A stretch of 64,000 bases of DNA, from positions 27,534 through 91,533 of the forward strand of contig SVNH01000014.1 in the NCBI GenBank assembly GCA_015067005.1, read 5' to 3'. The stretch comes from Ruminococcus flavefaciens (lineage in GTDB: Bacteria > Bacillota > Clostridia > Oscillospirales > Ruminococcaceae). Each line of letters starts with the position of its first letter. The stretch's first letter is position 1. Shown here piece after piece: positions 16,752 through 24,359 of the stretch. Position numbers and translations under genes: made by a program. The notes beneath the pieces are model-generated. The model worked only from the letters and a program-made list of their open reading frames with translations. It was not told the origin of the DNA and searched no databases.

Positions 16752-18359
16752 TTATCGATCCATTGTCACTTTCTCAATTTTGCAGATGTGTTTTCGATTG
16801 CCGGCGGGAGCTGCTTTATCGTAGGTGATGCCCACAAGAATGATGTCTTTTCCGCAACCCTTGAACGAATCAGGATAACGCCTGTCTTTTATCTGATTGA
16901 CCGCAGTTTCGACATTTTTATTCCATTTCAACTCTATAACAAGAATAGGATAGTCGGAATCATATTTAGGCAGATAGACCACATCGGCGAAACCTTCCCC
17001 GGCTGCAAGCTCTTCAAACTGAACGTAATGATCGCGGTAAGAGTAGTACGCAAGCTTGATAACACTGCGCAGACTGTCTTCCTTATTATAATGCAGCGGG
17101 GCAGTTTCTTCACGATGTATTTTTTCTATCTGTGCAGCAACAGCTTCTTCATTACCATTTATTGTGTCAAAGAACAACTGCTCGCTTTCTCTCAAACGAT
17201 CAAGTGTAGCCCTGTGTTTTACCTGTTTTACAGCTTTTGAAAATTCCTTCTTGATCTCTTCATTAGGGATTCTTACGGTTTCATTTACAGAATCATACGC
17301 AAGATAACCGAGGTGAATCATAAGTGTCAGGACATCATCCTTACCACGGAATGTGGTCAAGTCATTTGCGAAACCTGTTGTGCTGACCTTAACATCAACG
17401 CCGCCGATAAGCTCAGCGATTGTCTTAGTCAAACCGTTATAGTCCTGGCTGATATATTCCAGAAGTCCTTCAGCAGCAGAAGTTTCTGTCCAGTAAGAGT
17501 CGAAATCATCATTGCTTATGGCGTTCATAACAGAATTCGGATTATATACAGATCCGACATTCTTGAAAGAATATCCGTCATACCACTTCTTCATCATATC
17601 GAAATCAGCATTTTTCTTTTCGCAGATCGACATAACCTCTTCTTCGGTAAAGCCAACATATCCTCCGAATTCCAGAGGCTTTATCATGGTATATTCTTTA
17701 AAATCGGAAATGGCGGACTGTGAACCATCCTTTTTTATTGGAAGGATACCAGTCATATATGCAGTAGCCACAACCTGATCAGTAAAATTGCCGTTTTTAA
17801 ACCATCCTCTAAGCAGGTTAAGATAGCGCTTCTGGGCTTCTGGATCATCTTTAGCTTCACGGATCATGGCGTCCCATTCATCAATAATAAAGATAAACTT
17901 CTTATTTCCTTCCTTACCAACATATTTTGTAAGTGTATTTTCTAAATCCTTATCAGCAGAAAGGGTAGGATCCAGCGCCAAAACTTCTTCTTTAACTGCG
18001 TCAGCAATCTTATCGGGGACTTCTCTTAAAGCAATCCCCTTCCGCTGTGCCAAAGATATAAAACCTATGATATCCAAATTGATTACATTATATTGATTCA
18101 GATGTTTTGTATACGAATCGCATGCCGCAATCTTCTTATCATCAAACAAACTGTGGGAATCACATGAACAGTCATAATATGCGGTAAGCATTTTAGCCGC
18201 ATAAGACTTACCAAATCGGCGAGGTCTGCTCACACAAATTAGATTCTTCTCTGCATTGATTCTTTCATTAATCAGGGAAATCAACATAGTCTTATCTATA
18301 TAATTAGATCCAGAGATTTTTTTAAATCCCGCATTGCCCGGATTAACATACATTCCCAT
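16752..18359 (-). CDS. AAA-ATPase-like / PD-(D/E)XK nuclease superfamily protein (DUF1703 type)
   Basis: The 535-residue protein combines an N-terminal AAA-ATPase-like domain and a C-terminal PD-(D/E)XK domain. The N-terminal marks are YIDKTMLISLINERI, the P-loop CVSRPRRFGKSYAAKML, and KFIFIIDEWDAMI as Walker B. The C-terminal catalytic core is GFADVVYLPK...PILVIELKW (D, then E-x-K). These proteins are very common in gut anaerobes and often multi-copy; the function is uncertain, with mobile or defence roles proposed. The ATG lies nine bases after AAGGAG. A relative of the same family is at 24360-25940. Confidence 0.88.
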   Translation of the reverse strand: MGMYVNPGNAGFKKISGSNYIDKTMLISLINERINAEKNLICVSRPRRFGKSYAAKMLTAYYDCSCDSHSLFDDKKIAACDSYTKHLNQYNVINLDIIGFISLAQRKGIALREVPDKIADAVKEEVLALDPTLSADKDLENTLTKYVGKEGNKKFIFIIDEWDAMIREAKDDPEAQKRYLNLLRGWFKNGNFTDQVVATAYMTGILPIKKDGSQSAISDFKEYTMIKPLEFGGYVGFTEEEVMSICEKKNADFDMMKKWYDGYSFKNVGSVYNPNSVMNAISNDDFDSYWTETSAAEGLLEYISQDYNGLTKTIAELIGGVDVKVSTTGFANDLTTFRGKDDVLTLMIHLGYLAYDSVNETVRIPNEEIKKEFSKAVKQVKHRATLDRLRESEQLFFDTINGNEEAVAAQIEKIHREETAPLHYNKEDSLRSVIKLAYYSYRDHYVQFEELAAGEGFADVVYLPKYDSDYPILVIELKWNKNVETAVNQIKDRRYPDSFKGCGKDIILVGITYDKAAPAGNRKHICKIEKVTMDR

Positions 18360-18494
18360 ACCTACACACTCCTTGGTTTCTCAGAGGCTATTTCGTGTTC
18401 TTGCATCATTTATAGTATATCAAAAAGCACGCGGCAAGTCAAGTATTGACAGTCATTTTCTGCGTCATACGCTAATTCACCGATATAATTAACA

Positions 18495-18522
18495 AGGGCT
18501 CCCAATGGGAGCCCTGACTTTT
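18495..18522. terminator. Hairpin terminator next to glmS
   Basis: AGGGCTCCC-AAT-GGGAGCCCT is a perfect 9-bp stem starting just after the glmS stop. The better T-run (GACTTTTTTT) is on the plus strand; on the minus strand only TTGTTAATT follows. Confidence 0.8.
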
Positions 18523-18523
18523 T

Positions 18524-20362
18524 TTATTCAACCGTAACGGATTTTGCAAGATTCCTCGGCTTGTCAACGTCAAAGCCCTTGCCTACGGAAACGTAGTAGC
18601 TAATGAGTTGGAGCGGGATAACGCTCAGACTTCCAGCAAACAGTGGCTCGATCTGCGGAACATAGCAAACGAACTCAGCTGTGTCCTCGAGGAAGTAGTT
18701 ACCGGCAGTTGTGACTGCCATAACCTTCGCGCCGCGGCTCTTGACCTCGACCATGTTGCTGATAGTTTTTTCAACGAGTTTAGTCTGCGTAACGACTGAA
18801 AGCACGATAGTTCCGTCCTCGATAAGGCTGATAGGACCGTGCTTGAGCTCGCCGGCAGCATAAGCCTCGGAATGAATGTAGCTTATCTCTTTGAGCTTGA
18901 GGCTGCCCTCCATGCCGATTGCGTAGTCGATACCGCGTCCGATAAAGAAGGAGTCGGTGATATTAACGAGCTTGTTGGAGTACCACTGGAGGCGTTCCTT
19001 GTTCTCGAGAATTTTCTCGATCTTCTCGGGAATAGTATTTATCTCAGCGAGAAGCTCGGCATAGCGCTCCGCAGTTATTTCTTCTCTTGTCTTTGCAAAC
19101 TGGAGAGCGAGGAGATAGCCTGCAACGAGCTGGCAGCTGTAAGCCTTTGTAGTAGCAACTGAAATCTCAGGACCTGCAAGCGTATAGAACACGTTATCTG
19201 CCTCTCTTGCGATAGAAGAGCCAACAACGTTCACGATACCGAGAGTTTTTACGCCGGCATCCTTAGCCATTCTGAGAGCCGCAAGAGTGTCTGCGGTCTC
19301 GCCTGACTGGCTGATAACGATAACGAGGCTGTTCTTTCTGAGAGACATATCGCGGTAGCGGAACTCAGAAGCAAGCTCCACGCGAACCTGCAAGGAAGTC
19401 AGGCTCTCGATAACGTACTGCAAGTCCATACCAACGTGGTACGCAGAACCGCAGGCAACTATGTAGATCTGATCAACAGACTTCATTTCATCATCCGTAA
19501 GGTTTACGGAATCGAAGTGAACATTGCCGTCCGCAACGACGGAGTTAATAGTATCGCGGATAACCTTGGGCTGCTCGTGAATTTCCTTGAGCATGAAGTG
19601 CTCGTAGCCGCCCTTTTCGGCAGACTCAGCGTCCCACTTTATCTCAACGAGAGGCTTCTCGATGACCTCGCTGTCGATGTTGTAGAAGGTAACAGCGCCC
19701 TTTTCGAGCTTCGCTATCTCCATATTGCCGATGTAGTAAACCTGACGGGTATATTTCAGAATAGCGGGAACATCCGAAGCAACGTAGCTCTCGCCGTCAG
19801 CGATACCGATTATCATCGGGCTGTCCTTGCGTGCGCAGTAGATTTCGCCGGGAAAGTCCTTGAACATAATACAGAGCGCATACGAACCGCGGATACGAAC
19901 CATAGCTCTTGCGATAGCGTCAGTTGGTCCGATATTGTATTTCTTGTAATAATAATCAACGAGCTTGACAGCCGCCTCAGTATCAGTCTGCGAATTGAAA
20001 GTATAGCCCTTCTTTACGAGCTTTTCCTTGATCTCTTGGAAATTCTCGATGATACCGTTGTGAACGCCGATAACGTTGCCGTCATCGGAGCTGTGAGGGT
20101 GAGCGTTTGCAGCGGAGGGCTCTCCGTGAGTAGCCCAGCGCGTATGACCAATTCCGCAAGTGCCCTTGACAGCCTTGCCTTGATTGGTCATATCAGCCAG
20201 CACCTTGAGCTTGCCTTTTTCCTTTATTACCTCGGCTTCCTTTTCGCCGTCGCGAACTGCGATACCGGCTGAGTCGTAGCCTCTATATTCGAGCTTTGAA
20301 AGTCCGTCCAAAAGTATAGGCGCTGCCTGTTTAGTTCCTGTAAATCCTACGATTCCGCACAT
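18524..20362 (-). CDS. glmS: Glucosamine-fructose-6-phosphate aminotransferase (isomerising)
   Basis: GlmS converts fructose-6-phosphate and glutamine to glucosamine-6-phosphate, the first step to UDP-GlcNAc for cell wall. The 612 residues show the glutaminase domain (MCGIVGFTG with catalytic Cys2, RWATHGEPS, HNGIIENF, TDTEAAV), then two SIS domains (CGSAYHVGMD, VISQSGETADTLAAL, SYIHSEAYAAGELKHGPI) and the C-terminal DKPRNLAKSVTVE. Length and ends are canonical. The ribosome site is AGGAG. I saw no glmS ribozyme core upstream; the gap to the CapD-like gene is only 92 bases. Confidence 0.98.
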   Translation of the reverse strand: MCGIVGFTGTKQAAPILLDGLSKLEYRGYDSAGIAVRDGEKEAEVIKEKGKLKVLADMTNQGKAVKGTCGIGHTRWATHGEPSAANAHPHSSDDGNVIGVHNGIIENFQEIKEKLVKKGYTFNSQTDTEAAVKLVDYYYKKYNIGPTDAIARAMVRIRGSYALCIMFKDFPGEIYCARKDSPMIIGIADGESYVASDVPAILKYTRQVYYIGNMEIAKLEKGAVTFYNIDSEVIEKPLVEIKWDAESAEKGGYEHFMLKEIHEQPKVIRDTINSVVADGNVHFDSVNLTDDEMKSVDQIYIVACGSAYHVGMDLQYVIESLTSLQVRVELASEFRYRDMSLRKNSLVIVISQSGETADTLAALRMAKDAGVKTLGIVNVVGSSIAREADNVFYTLAGPEISVATTKAYSCQLVAGYLLALQFAKTREEITAERYAELLAEINTIPEKIEKILENKERLQWYSNKLVNITDSFFIGRGIDYAIGMEGSLKLKEISYIHSEAYAAGELKHGPISLIEDGTIVLSVVTQTKLVEKTISNMVEVKSRGAKVMAVTTAGNYFLEDTAEFVCYVPQIEPLFAGSLSVIPLQLISYYVSVGKGFDVDKPRNLAKSVTVE

Positions 20363-20410
20363 AATTTTTCTCCTGTATCTTTTTATAGATTATTCGTTAT
20401 TACATTCAAA

Positions 20411-20437
20411 CCTCCCGCCGGGTTATCCGGCAGGAGG
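20411..20437 (-). terminator. Hairpin after the CapD-like gene
   Basis: CCTCCTGCCGG-ATAAC-CCGGCGGGAGG on the minus strand (one mismatch in an 11-bp stem), followed by TTTG. The T-run is short, so partial read-through into glmS is likely. Confidence 0.6.
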
Positions 20438-20454
20438 TCGATATTTATTATATA

Positions 20455-21963
20455 TTACGCCTTCTGAAGAACAGACTTGTTGAATTCTTCGGGGGTGATG
20501 AAGGTCGGCACTATCTTGTGAAGAGCCTTAATAGCGGTCTCCTCGTCGTTTTCAAGAGCTGCGTCACGAAGCGCTCTTAATTCAGTGATGAAGTTGTCCT
20601 CGTCTATCTCGATCTGCTTGCCGATGTAGATGAGCTTGTTGGAAGTCTTCTTCAGGCCCTCCTCCATCATAAGGAGCTCTTCCTTTATCTTCTCACCGGG
20701 ACGAAGTCCTGTGAAGCGGATCGGGACGTCCACATAAGGCTCCTTGCCATACATACGAATGAGGTTCTCGGCAAGAGTTACAATCTTGACAGGTTTGCCC
20801 ATATCAAGGACGAATATCTCGCCGCCGTGAGCCATTGCGGCAGCCTCCATAACAAGGCTTACAGCCTCTGGGATAGTCATAAAGTAGCGGATAATGTCGG
20901 GGTGAGTTACCGTAACAGGCTTGCCCTGCTCTATCTGCTTCTTGAATATCGGGATAACAGAGCCGTTCGAGCCGAGAACGTTTCCGAAACGTGTAGCTAC
21001 GAATTCTGTGCAGCAGTTGCCCTTCTGCTGAGCGAGATACTGAACTATCATCTCACAGCAGCGCTTGGAAGCGCCCATAGCATTGGTGGGATTGACCGCC
21101 TTATCGGTCGAGATCATAACAAACTTCTTGACCTTGTAGAACTGTGCAAGAGTAGCAACATTGAACGTACCGACAACGTTATTCTTGATAGCTTCCATCG
21201 GAGAATTCTCCATAAGCGGAACGTGCTTGTGAGCTGCCGCGTGGAAGACAACGTCCGGCCTGAAGCGTTCGAATATCTGGTTCATTCGGAAATAATCGCG
21301 AACCGAAGCGATAAGAGTCACAAGGTTCAGGGACTCGCCGTATTCCATAACGAGCTCCTGCTGTATCTCGTAGGCGTTGTTCTCATAGATATCCACTACA
21401 ATGACCTGCTTGGGTTCGTACTTGGCTATCTGACGCACAAGCTCGGAACCGATAGAACCGCCGCCGCCTGTTACCATACATACCTTGTTGTGTACGAATT
21501 CCTTGATATTCTCGTTGTTGAAGGTCACAGGGTCACGACCGAGAAGCTCCTCCGTTTTGATGTCACGAACCTGTCTAAGAAGACTGACGTCATTTCCGAG
21601 GATAAGAGTTCCGATGAAGGGGATTATCTTAAGCGGAAGCTTTGTCTCGTTGCAAAGGTCGATGATGAGTTTGCGGCGTTCCTCCGGGAGAGAAGGAATC
21701 GCAAGTATTATCTGCTCGATGCATAATTGTTTTGCTACATTGGGGATATCAGAAGAAGTACCAACGACTTTGACTCCCATTATCTCTGTATCAAGCTTCT
21801 TAGGATCGTTGTCGATAATGCAAACTGGTTCATACTTAGCTGCAAGCTTGTCCCCTTCATACGGAGACTGCTGTGCGTTCTGGATCTCGCTTATCAGCGT
21901 TTGTCCGGCAACTCCGGCTCCGATTATCATTGTTCTTTTGGCATGACTAATGACCTTGTTCAT
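20455..21963 (-). CDS. CapD/FlaA1-like UDP-N-acetylhexosamine dehydratase lacking membrane helices
   Basis: The 502-residue protein has a first Rossmann domain (RTMIIGAGVAGQTLISEI) and a CoA-binding-like middle (IEQIILAIPSLPEERRK). The catalytic short-chain dehydrogenase domain follows, with VTGGGGSIGSELVRQ, HAAAHKHVPLMENSP, STDKAVNPTNAMGASKR carrying Met and Lys in place of the usual Tyr-x3-Lys, TRFGNVLGSNGSV and TGLRPGEKI. Typical CapD/PglF/WbpM proteins carry four transmembrane helices before the first Rossmann fold; here the protein starts about 10 residues before it, so it should be soluble. It probably performs C4,C6-dehydration of UDP-GlcNAc for a surface glycan, and its neighbour glmS supplies the precursor pathway. 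Confidence 0.88.
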   Translation of the reverse strand: MNKVISHAKRTMIIGAGVAGQTLISEIQNAQQSPYEGDKLAAKYEPVCIIDNDPKKLDTEIMGVKVVGTSSDIPNVAKQLCIEQIILAIPSLPEERRKLIIDLCNETKLPLKIIPFIGTLILGNDVSLLRQVRDIKTEELLGRDPVTFNNENIKEFVHNKVCMVTGGGGSIGSELVRQIAKYEPKQVIVVDIYENNAYEIQQELVMEYGESLNLVTLIASVRDYFRMNQIFERFRPDVVFHAAAHKHVPLMENSPMEAIKNNVVGTFNVATLAQFYKVKKFVMISTDKAVNPTNAMGASKRCCEMIVQYLAQQKGNCCTEFVATRFGNVLGSNGSVIPIFKKQIEQGKPVTVTHPDIIRYFMTIPEAVSLVMEAAAMAHGGEIFVLDMGKPVKIVTLAENLIRMYGKEPYVDVPIRFTGLRPGEKIKEELLMMEEGLKKTSNKLIYIGKQIEIDEDNFITELRALRDAALENDEETAIKALHKIVPTFITPEEFNKSVLQKA

Positions 21964-22158
21964 AGCTCCACCTCTTAAATAATGCGCGTAACATACGCTC
22001 CAAAATATACTTTCACCCTATCGCGCATACCTGTTCATCAACGTTTCCCTCTCTATCGTCGATAAAACGCGCTCTGATACTTACATTTTTTCATGTTCGT
22101 CCGCCGTATGAACAACTAATACAGCGGTCTGCTTCTATAATAAATCTCAATTAATACT

Positions 22159-22188
22159 ATTATAATGCAACAGGTTTGCCTTTGTCAA
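22159..22188 (-). promoter_or_regulatory. Consensus promoter (proximal) of the CapD-like gene
   Basis: On the minus strand TTGACA and TATAAT are both perfect, with 18 bases between. The leader to the gene would be about 190 bases. Confidence 0.75.
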
Positions 22189-22276
22189 GCCTGTACAAAA
22201 AGTAAAAGATTATTTTGTACAAACTCACAAATTCTAAAATCCGTGCAGCCGATTATTAAACTAAGTGCATATCAAT

Positions 22277-22305
22277 ATTATATATGTAAAACAGACATTT
22301 GTCAA
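22277..22305 (-). promoter_or_regulatory. Consensus promoter (distal) of the CapD-like gene
   Basis: TTGACA, 17 bases, TATAAT on the minus strand, about 115 bases upstream of the proximal promoter. Tandem perfect promoters suggest strong expression. Confidence 0.75.
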
Positions 22306-22405
22306 CTGTTTCAGACATGATAATACTGGAAACCTCGGTAAATATATTTCATTACGCATATTACGCATTGAGATACCAAGTTTATAATCGTACAGTTCTT
22401 TTCGC

Positions 22406-22434
22406 TTGCATTTTTCCATAAAATGTGATATACT
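22406..22434 (+). promoter_or_regulatory. Promoter of a truncated gene
   Basis: TTGCAT, 17 bases, TATACT, followed by ribosome site AGGAGG and an ATG at 22465. Confidence 0.65.
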
Positions 22435-22464
22435 ATAAAAAATATAATCAGGAGGCTGAGTTAA

Positions 22465-22638
22465 ATGCCAAAGAATATATACAAGCTGAAAAAGCTCAGC
22501 TATTCTGAGTTTCTGATAAAAGCAGTCTGTGCAATTTGTGCAGGCTGCTTTGTTATTGGTGCTTGCTGCGGCGCCCGCCGAGTGGTCACGCAGCATATGC
22601 ATCATGGTATTCCATGGGCGTCATGCAGCTTAGTTTGA
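22465..22638 (+). pseudogene. Gene truncated by an IS remnant
   Basis: A good promoter, AGGAGG and ATG lead into MPKNIYKLKKLSYSEFLIKA, then a Cys-rich hydrophobic helix (VCAICAGCFVIGACCG). From about 22572 the frame runs into DNA whose opposite strand codes for transposase, and it stops at 22638. I infer that an insertion removed the rest of a small membrane or exported protein gene. The product cannot be named. Confidence 0.55.
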
Positions 22639-22870
22639 TTAGGTATCGACCAGTATTGTAGTATCTGATGTATTCTTCAATCGCTGCGACCAGATTGGCT
22701 TTATCTGTAAACTTGCAGAGATAATACATCTCAGATTTCAGGATGCCCAACCAGCCCTCCATCGGACCGTTACCAATGCATCTTCCGACACGAGACATGC
22801 TGATTGTATATTTATATCTATCAGCATAGAGCTTCTTCTTTTTTTCCTATTGACATATCTGTGTCGAAAA
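22586..22870 (-). pseudogene. IS3-family (IS150-like) transposase OrfB remnant
   Basis: The minus-strand frame contains SMSRVGRCIGNGPMEGWLGILKSEMYYL and AAIEEYIRYYNTGRYLIKLSCMTPMEY, the C-terminal part of an IS3-family DDE integrase domain, including the last catalytic Glu (GPMEG). In-frame sequence continues upstream (KKKLYADRYKYTI) to a TAG, beyond which another frame shows FDTDM, resembling the HTDMG motif around the second Asp, so there is at least one frameshift. The N-terminal part, OrfA and clear terminal repeats are missing. It is a dead remnant. Confidence 0.8.
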
Positions 22871-22940
22871 AAGCTCTTTTTGGTATAATTCCGGTATAAT
22901 AAGATTTCTCAAAAAATACTAAAATTATCCAGAAAAAAGC

Positions 22941-22970
22941 TTGAAAATACATTTAGCGATATGTTATAAT
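22941..22970 (+). promoter_or_regulatory. Promoter of the Spo0A-C-like gene
   Basis: TTGAAA, 18 bases, TATAAT; transcription would start near 22977, leaving a leader of about 130 bases. Confidence 0.6.
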
Positions 22971-23108
22971 GCATATGTTGTTGATAGGCATTAGATTCAA
23001 TAGAAATATATAGATTTATTATATCATTTCTATGGTTACTAACGGTAAAAAATCTTTTGCCATAGCAACGTAACAGAAAAAAATAAGAACAACAAAAGGA
23101 GAAACAAA

Positions 23109-23546
23109 ATGCAAACTAATTCAATCACTTGCAACACAGAAAGAAATTATTTTTTTCCAGCCAAGGAAAGCACGTCTGAAAATGAGAAATATGCGAACGA
23201 TATTGAGGCATCTGTAACAAGATTTGTTCGTAAACTTGGAATACGTCCAAATCTAACAGGGTATCGGCTTCTTATAGACGCAATGATTTTTGCGGTTAAA
23301 GAACCTAAGCTGTTTTCTTCGCTGACAAAAGAAATCTATCCGGTTGTTGCGAAGAAATACGGTAAGGATGTTAGTTTTGTCGAGAGGAACATACGAAGAG
23401 CTGTTAACTCTGCATATGAATACGATCCAGAGAGAATAAAGTCTATTTTCTATTACGCTGTTGACAAGCCGTATATATCCGAAGTTATCTCGCTGGGAGT
23501 TGAGGAAATACGCTTTAGTGGCAGAAAAGTCGATTGGTTGATCTGA
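23109..23546 (+). CDS. Stand-alone Spo0A C-terminal (effector) domain protein
   Basis: Residues 33-115 of 145 match the Spo0A DNA-binding domain: VTRFVRKLGIRPNLTGYRLLIDAMIFAVKEP, then LTKEIYPVVAKKYGKDVSFVERNIRRAVNSAY, which carries the trans-activation and recognition-helix segments (canonical form TKELYPxIAKKY...VERAIRHAI). The phosphorylated receiver domain of true Spo0A is absent and replaced by a short polar N-terminus. Thirty more residues follow (IFYYAVDKPYISEVISLG). I infer a DNA-binding regulator with no phosphorelay input that may bind 0A-box-like sites. AAAGGAG precedes the ATG. Confidence 0.85.
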   Translation: MQTNSITCNTERNYFFPAKESTSENEKYANDIEASVTRFVRKLGIRPNLTGYRLLIDAMIFAVKEPKLFSSLTKEIYPVVAKKYGKDVSFVERNIRRAVNSAYEYDPERIKSIFYYAVDKPYISEVISLGVEEIRFSGRKVDWLI

Positions 23547-23631
23547 AACGTTGTTATTTATTTTTAACACTGCATTAAGACTTTTCAGTTCAAAGACAAA
23601 TTGATGATAGAATTATATGTATAAATGTATT

Positions 23632-23661
23632 ATCAGCCCCGTGACAATCCACAGGGCTGAT
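23632..23661 (+). terminator. Weak terminator hairpin
   Basis: ATCAGCCC pairs with GGGCTGAT; the following T-run is delayed (GCTGTTTTTT about 12 bases on). Confidence 0.4.
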
Positions 23662-23719
23662 CTTGTGAGTGCTGTTTTTTATAAGAGAGGGATTAGTATC
23701 CTATTCAGTTAATTACTAT

Positions 23720-23755
23720 AAAAATGTTGACGGATTAACATTTTTATGGTATAAT
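23720..23755 (+). promoter_or_regulatory. Promoter with overlapping inverted repeat
   Basis: TTGACG (23727-23732), 17 bases, TATAAT (23750-23755). Perfect 9-bp arms AAAAATGTT and AACATTTTT at 23720-23728 and 23737-23745 overlap the -35 box; this may be an operator for the HTH protein encoded just downstream. Confidence 0.7.
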
Positions 23756-23837
23756 GTCAATTGCTATCATATATACCAATGTAATAAGATTTGAATTAAC
23801 AATAGTATTACCAAATTAATAATTAAGGGGCTGTACA

Positions 23838-24296
23838 ATGGAAATCAATAAACTTAAATGCGATACAGTAGGAAGACTTCGCAGAGTTAAGAAAGATAAT
23901 GGTCTGACTATTTCACAAATCATGGATATGCTTGAAAAAAGAAACTGCTATATCTCAGAGACTACTATCAAACGACTATTTTCAGAGAATAACGATCCTT
24001 CAAGTTTTAAGTATCAAAGCACTATCGCTCCTCTGGCAGATGTGCTTCTTGACATATACAACGATGAAAGCGGTTCTGAAGACGTTTCAGCTTTAAAAGC
24101 GATGATACATGACAAAAATGAAATGATAAGTATTCTCGTAGTTAAAAATGAAGAAATACGTGCCGACTATGAAAAGCGTATTAACCATTTGCAGAAACAA
24201 ATAGCGATGCTCGAAGAACATTTATTATTCAGAGAGAAACAGATAGACAAGAAAGACGATATAATTTCTAAATTGCTTAGTAAGGTCGTTGATTGA
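23838..24296 (+). CDS. HTH-domain protein with C-terminal coiled coil
   Basis: Residues 8-75 of 152 look like an XRE-type helix-turn-helix: VGRLRRVKKDNGLTISQIMDML, then ISETTIKRLFSENNDPSSF. Residues 85-150 form a long charged helix with heptad-like spacing (IHDKNEMISILVVKNEEIRA, INHLQKQIAMLEEHL) and should dimerise. There is no membrane segment. The promoter carries an inverted repeat, suggesting autoregulation. Similar HTH/coiled-coil proteins occur in accessory regions of gut Clostridia; the target is unknown. Confidence 0.75.
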   Translation: MEINKLKCDTVGRLRRVKKDNGLTISQIMDMLEKRNCYISETTIKRLFSENNDPSSFKYQSTIAPLADVLLDIYNDESGSEDVSALKAMIHDKNEMISILVVKNEEIRADYEKRINHLQKQIAMLEEHLLFREKQIDKKDDIISKLLSKVVD

Positions 24297-24309
24297 AAAA
24301 ACAATTCGC

Positions 24310-24334
24310 AAACGGGGCTCATTGAGCCCCGTTT
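24310..24334. terminator. Bidirectional terminator
   Basis: AAACGGGGCTC-ATT-GAGCCCCGTTT, a perfect 11-bp stem between convergent genes. Confidence 0.88.
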
Positions 24335-24359
24335 AATGATTATAGATAGCTTATTTGAG

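Noticed and set aside
19436-20272. 278-codon plus-strand ORF opposite glmS
   Set aside because: Antisense shadow of glmS; the same holds for long ORFs opposite capD, leuS and pepQ.
20363-20454. glmS ribozyme
   Set aside because: The gap upstream of glmS is only 92 bases and holds a terminator-like hairpin, too short for the ribozyme core.
22261-22605. 114-codon minus-strand ORF
   Set aside because: It overlaps promoters on both strands and a truncated gene, has no ribosome site, and contains no recognisable domain.
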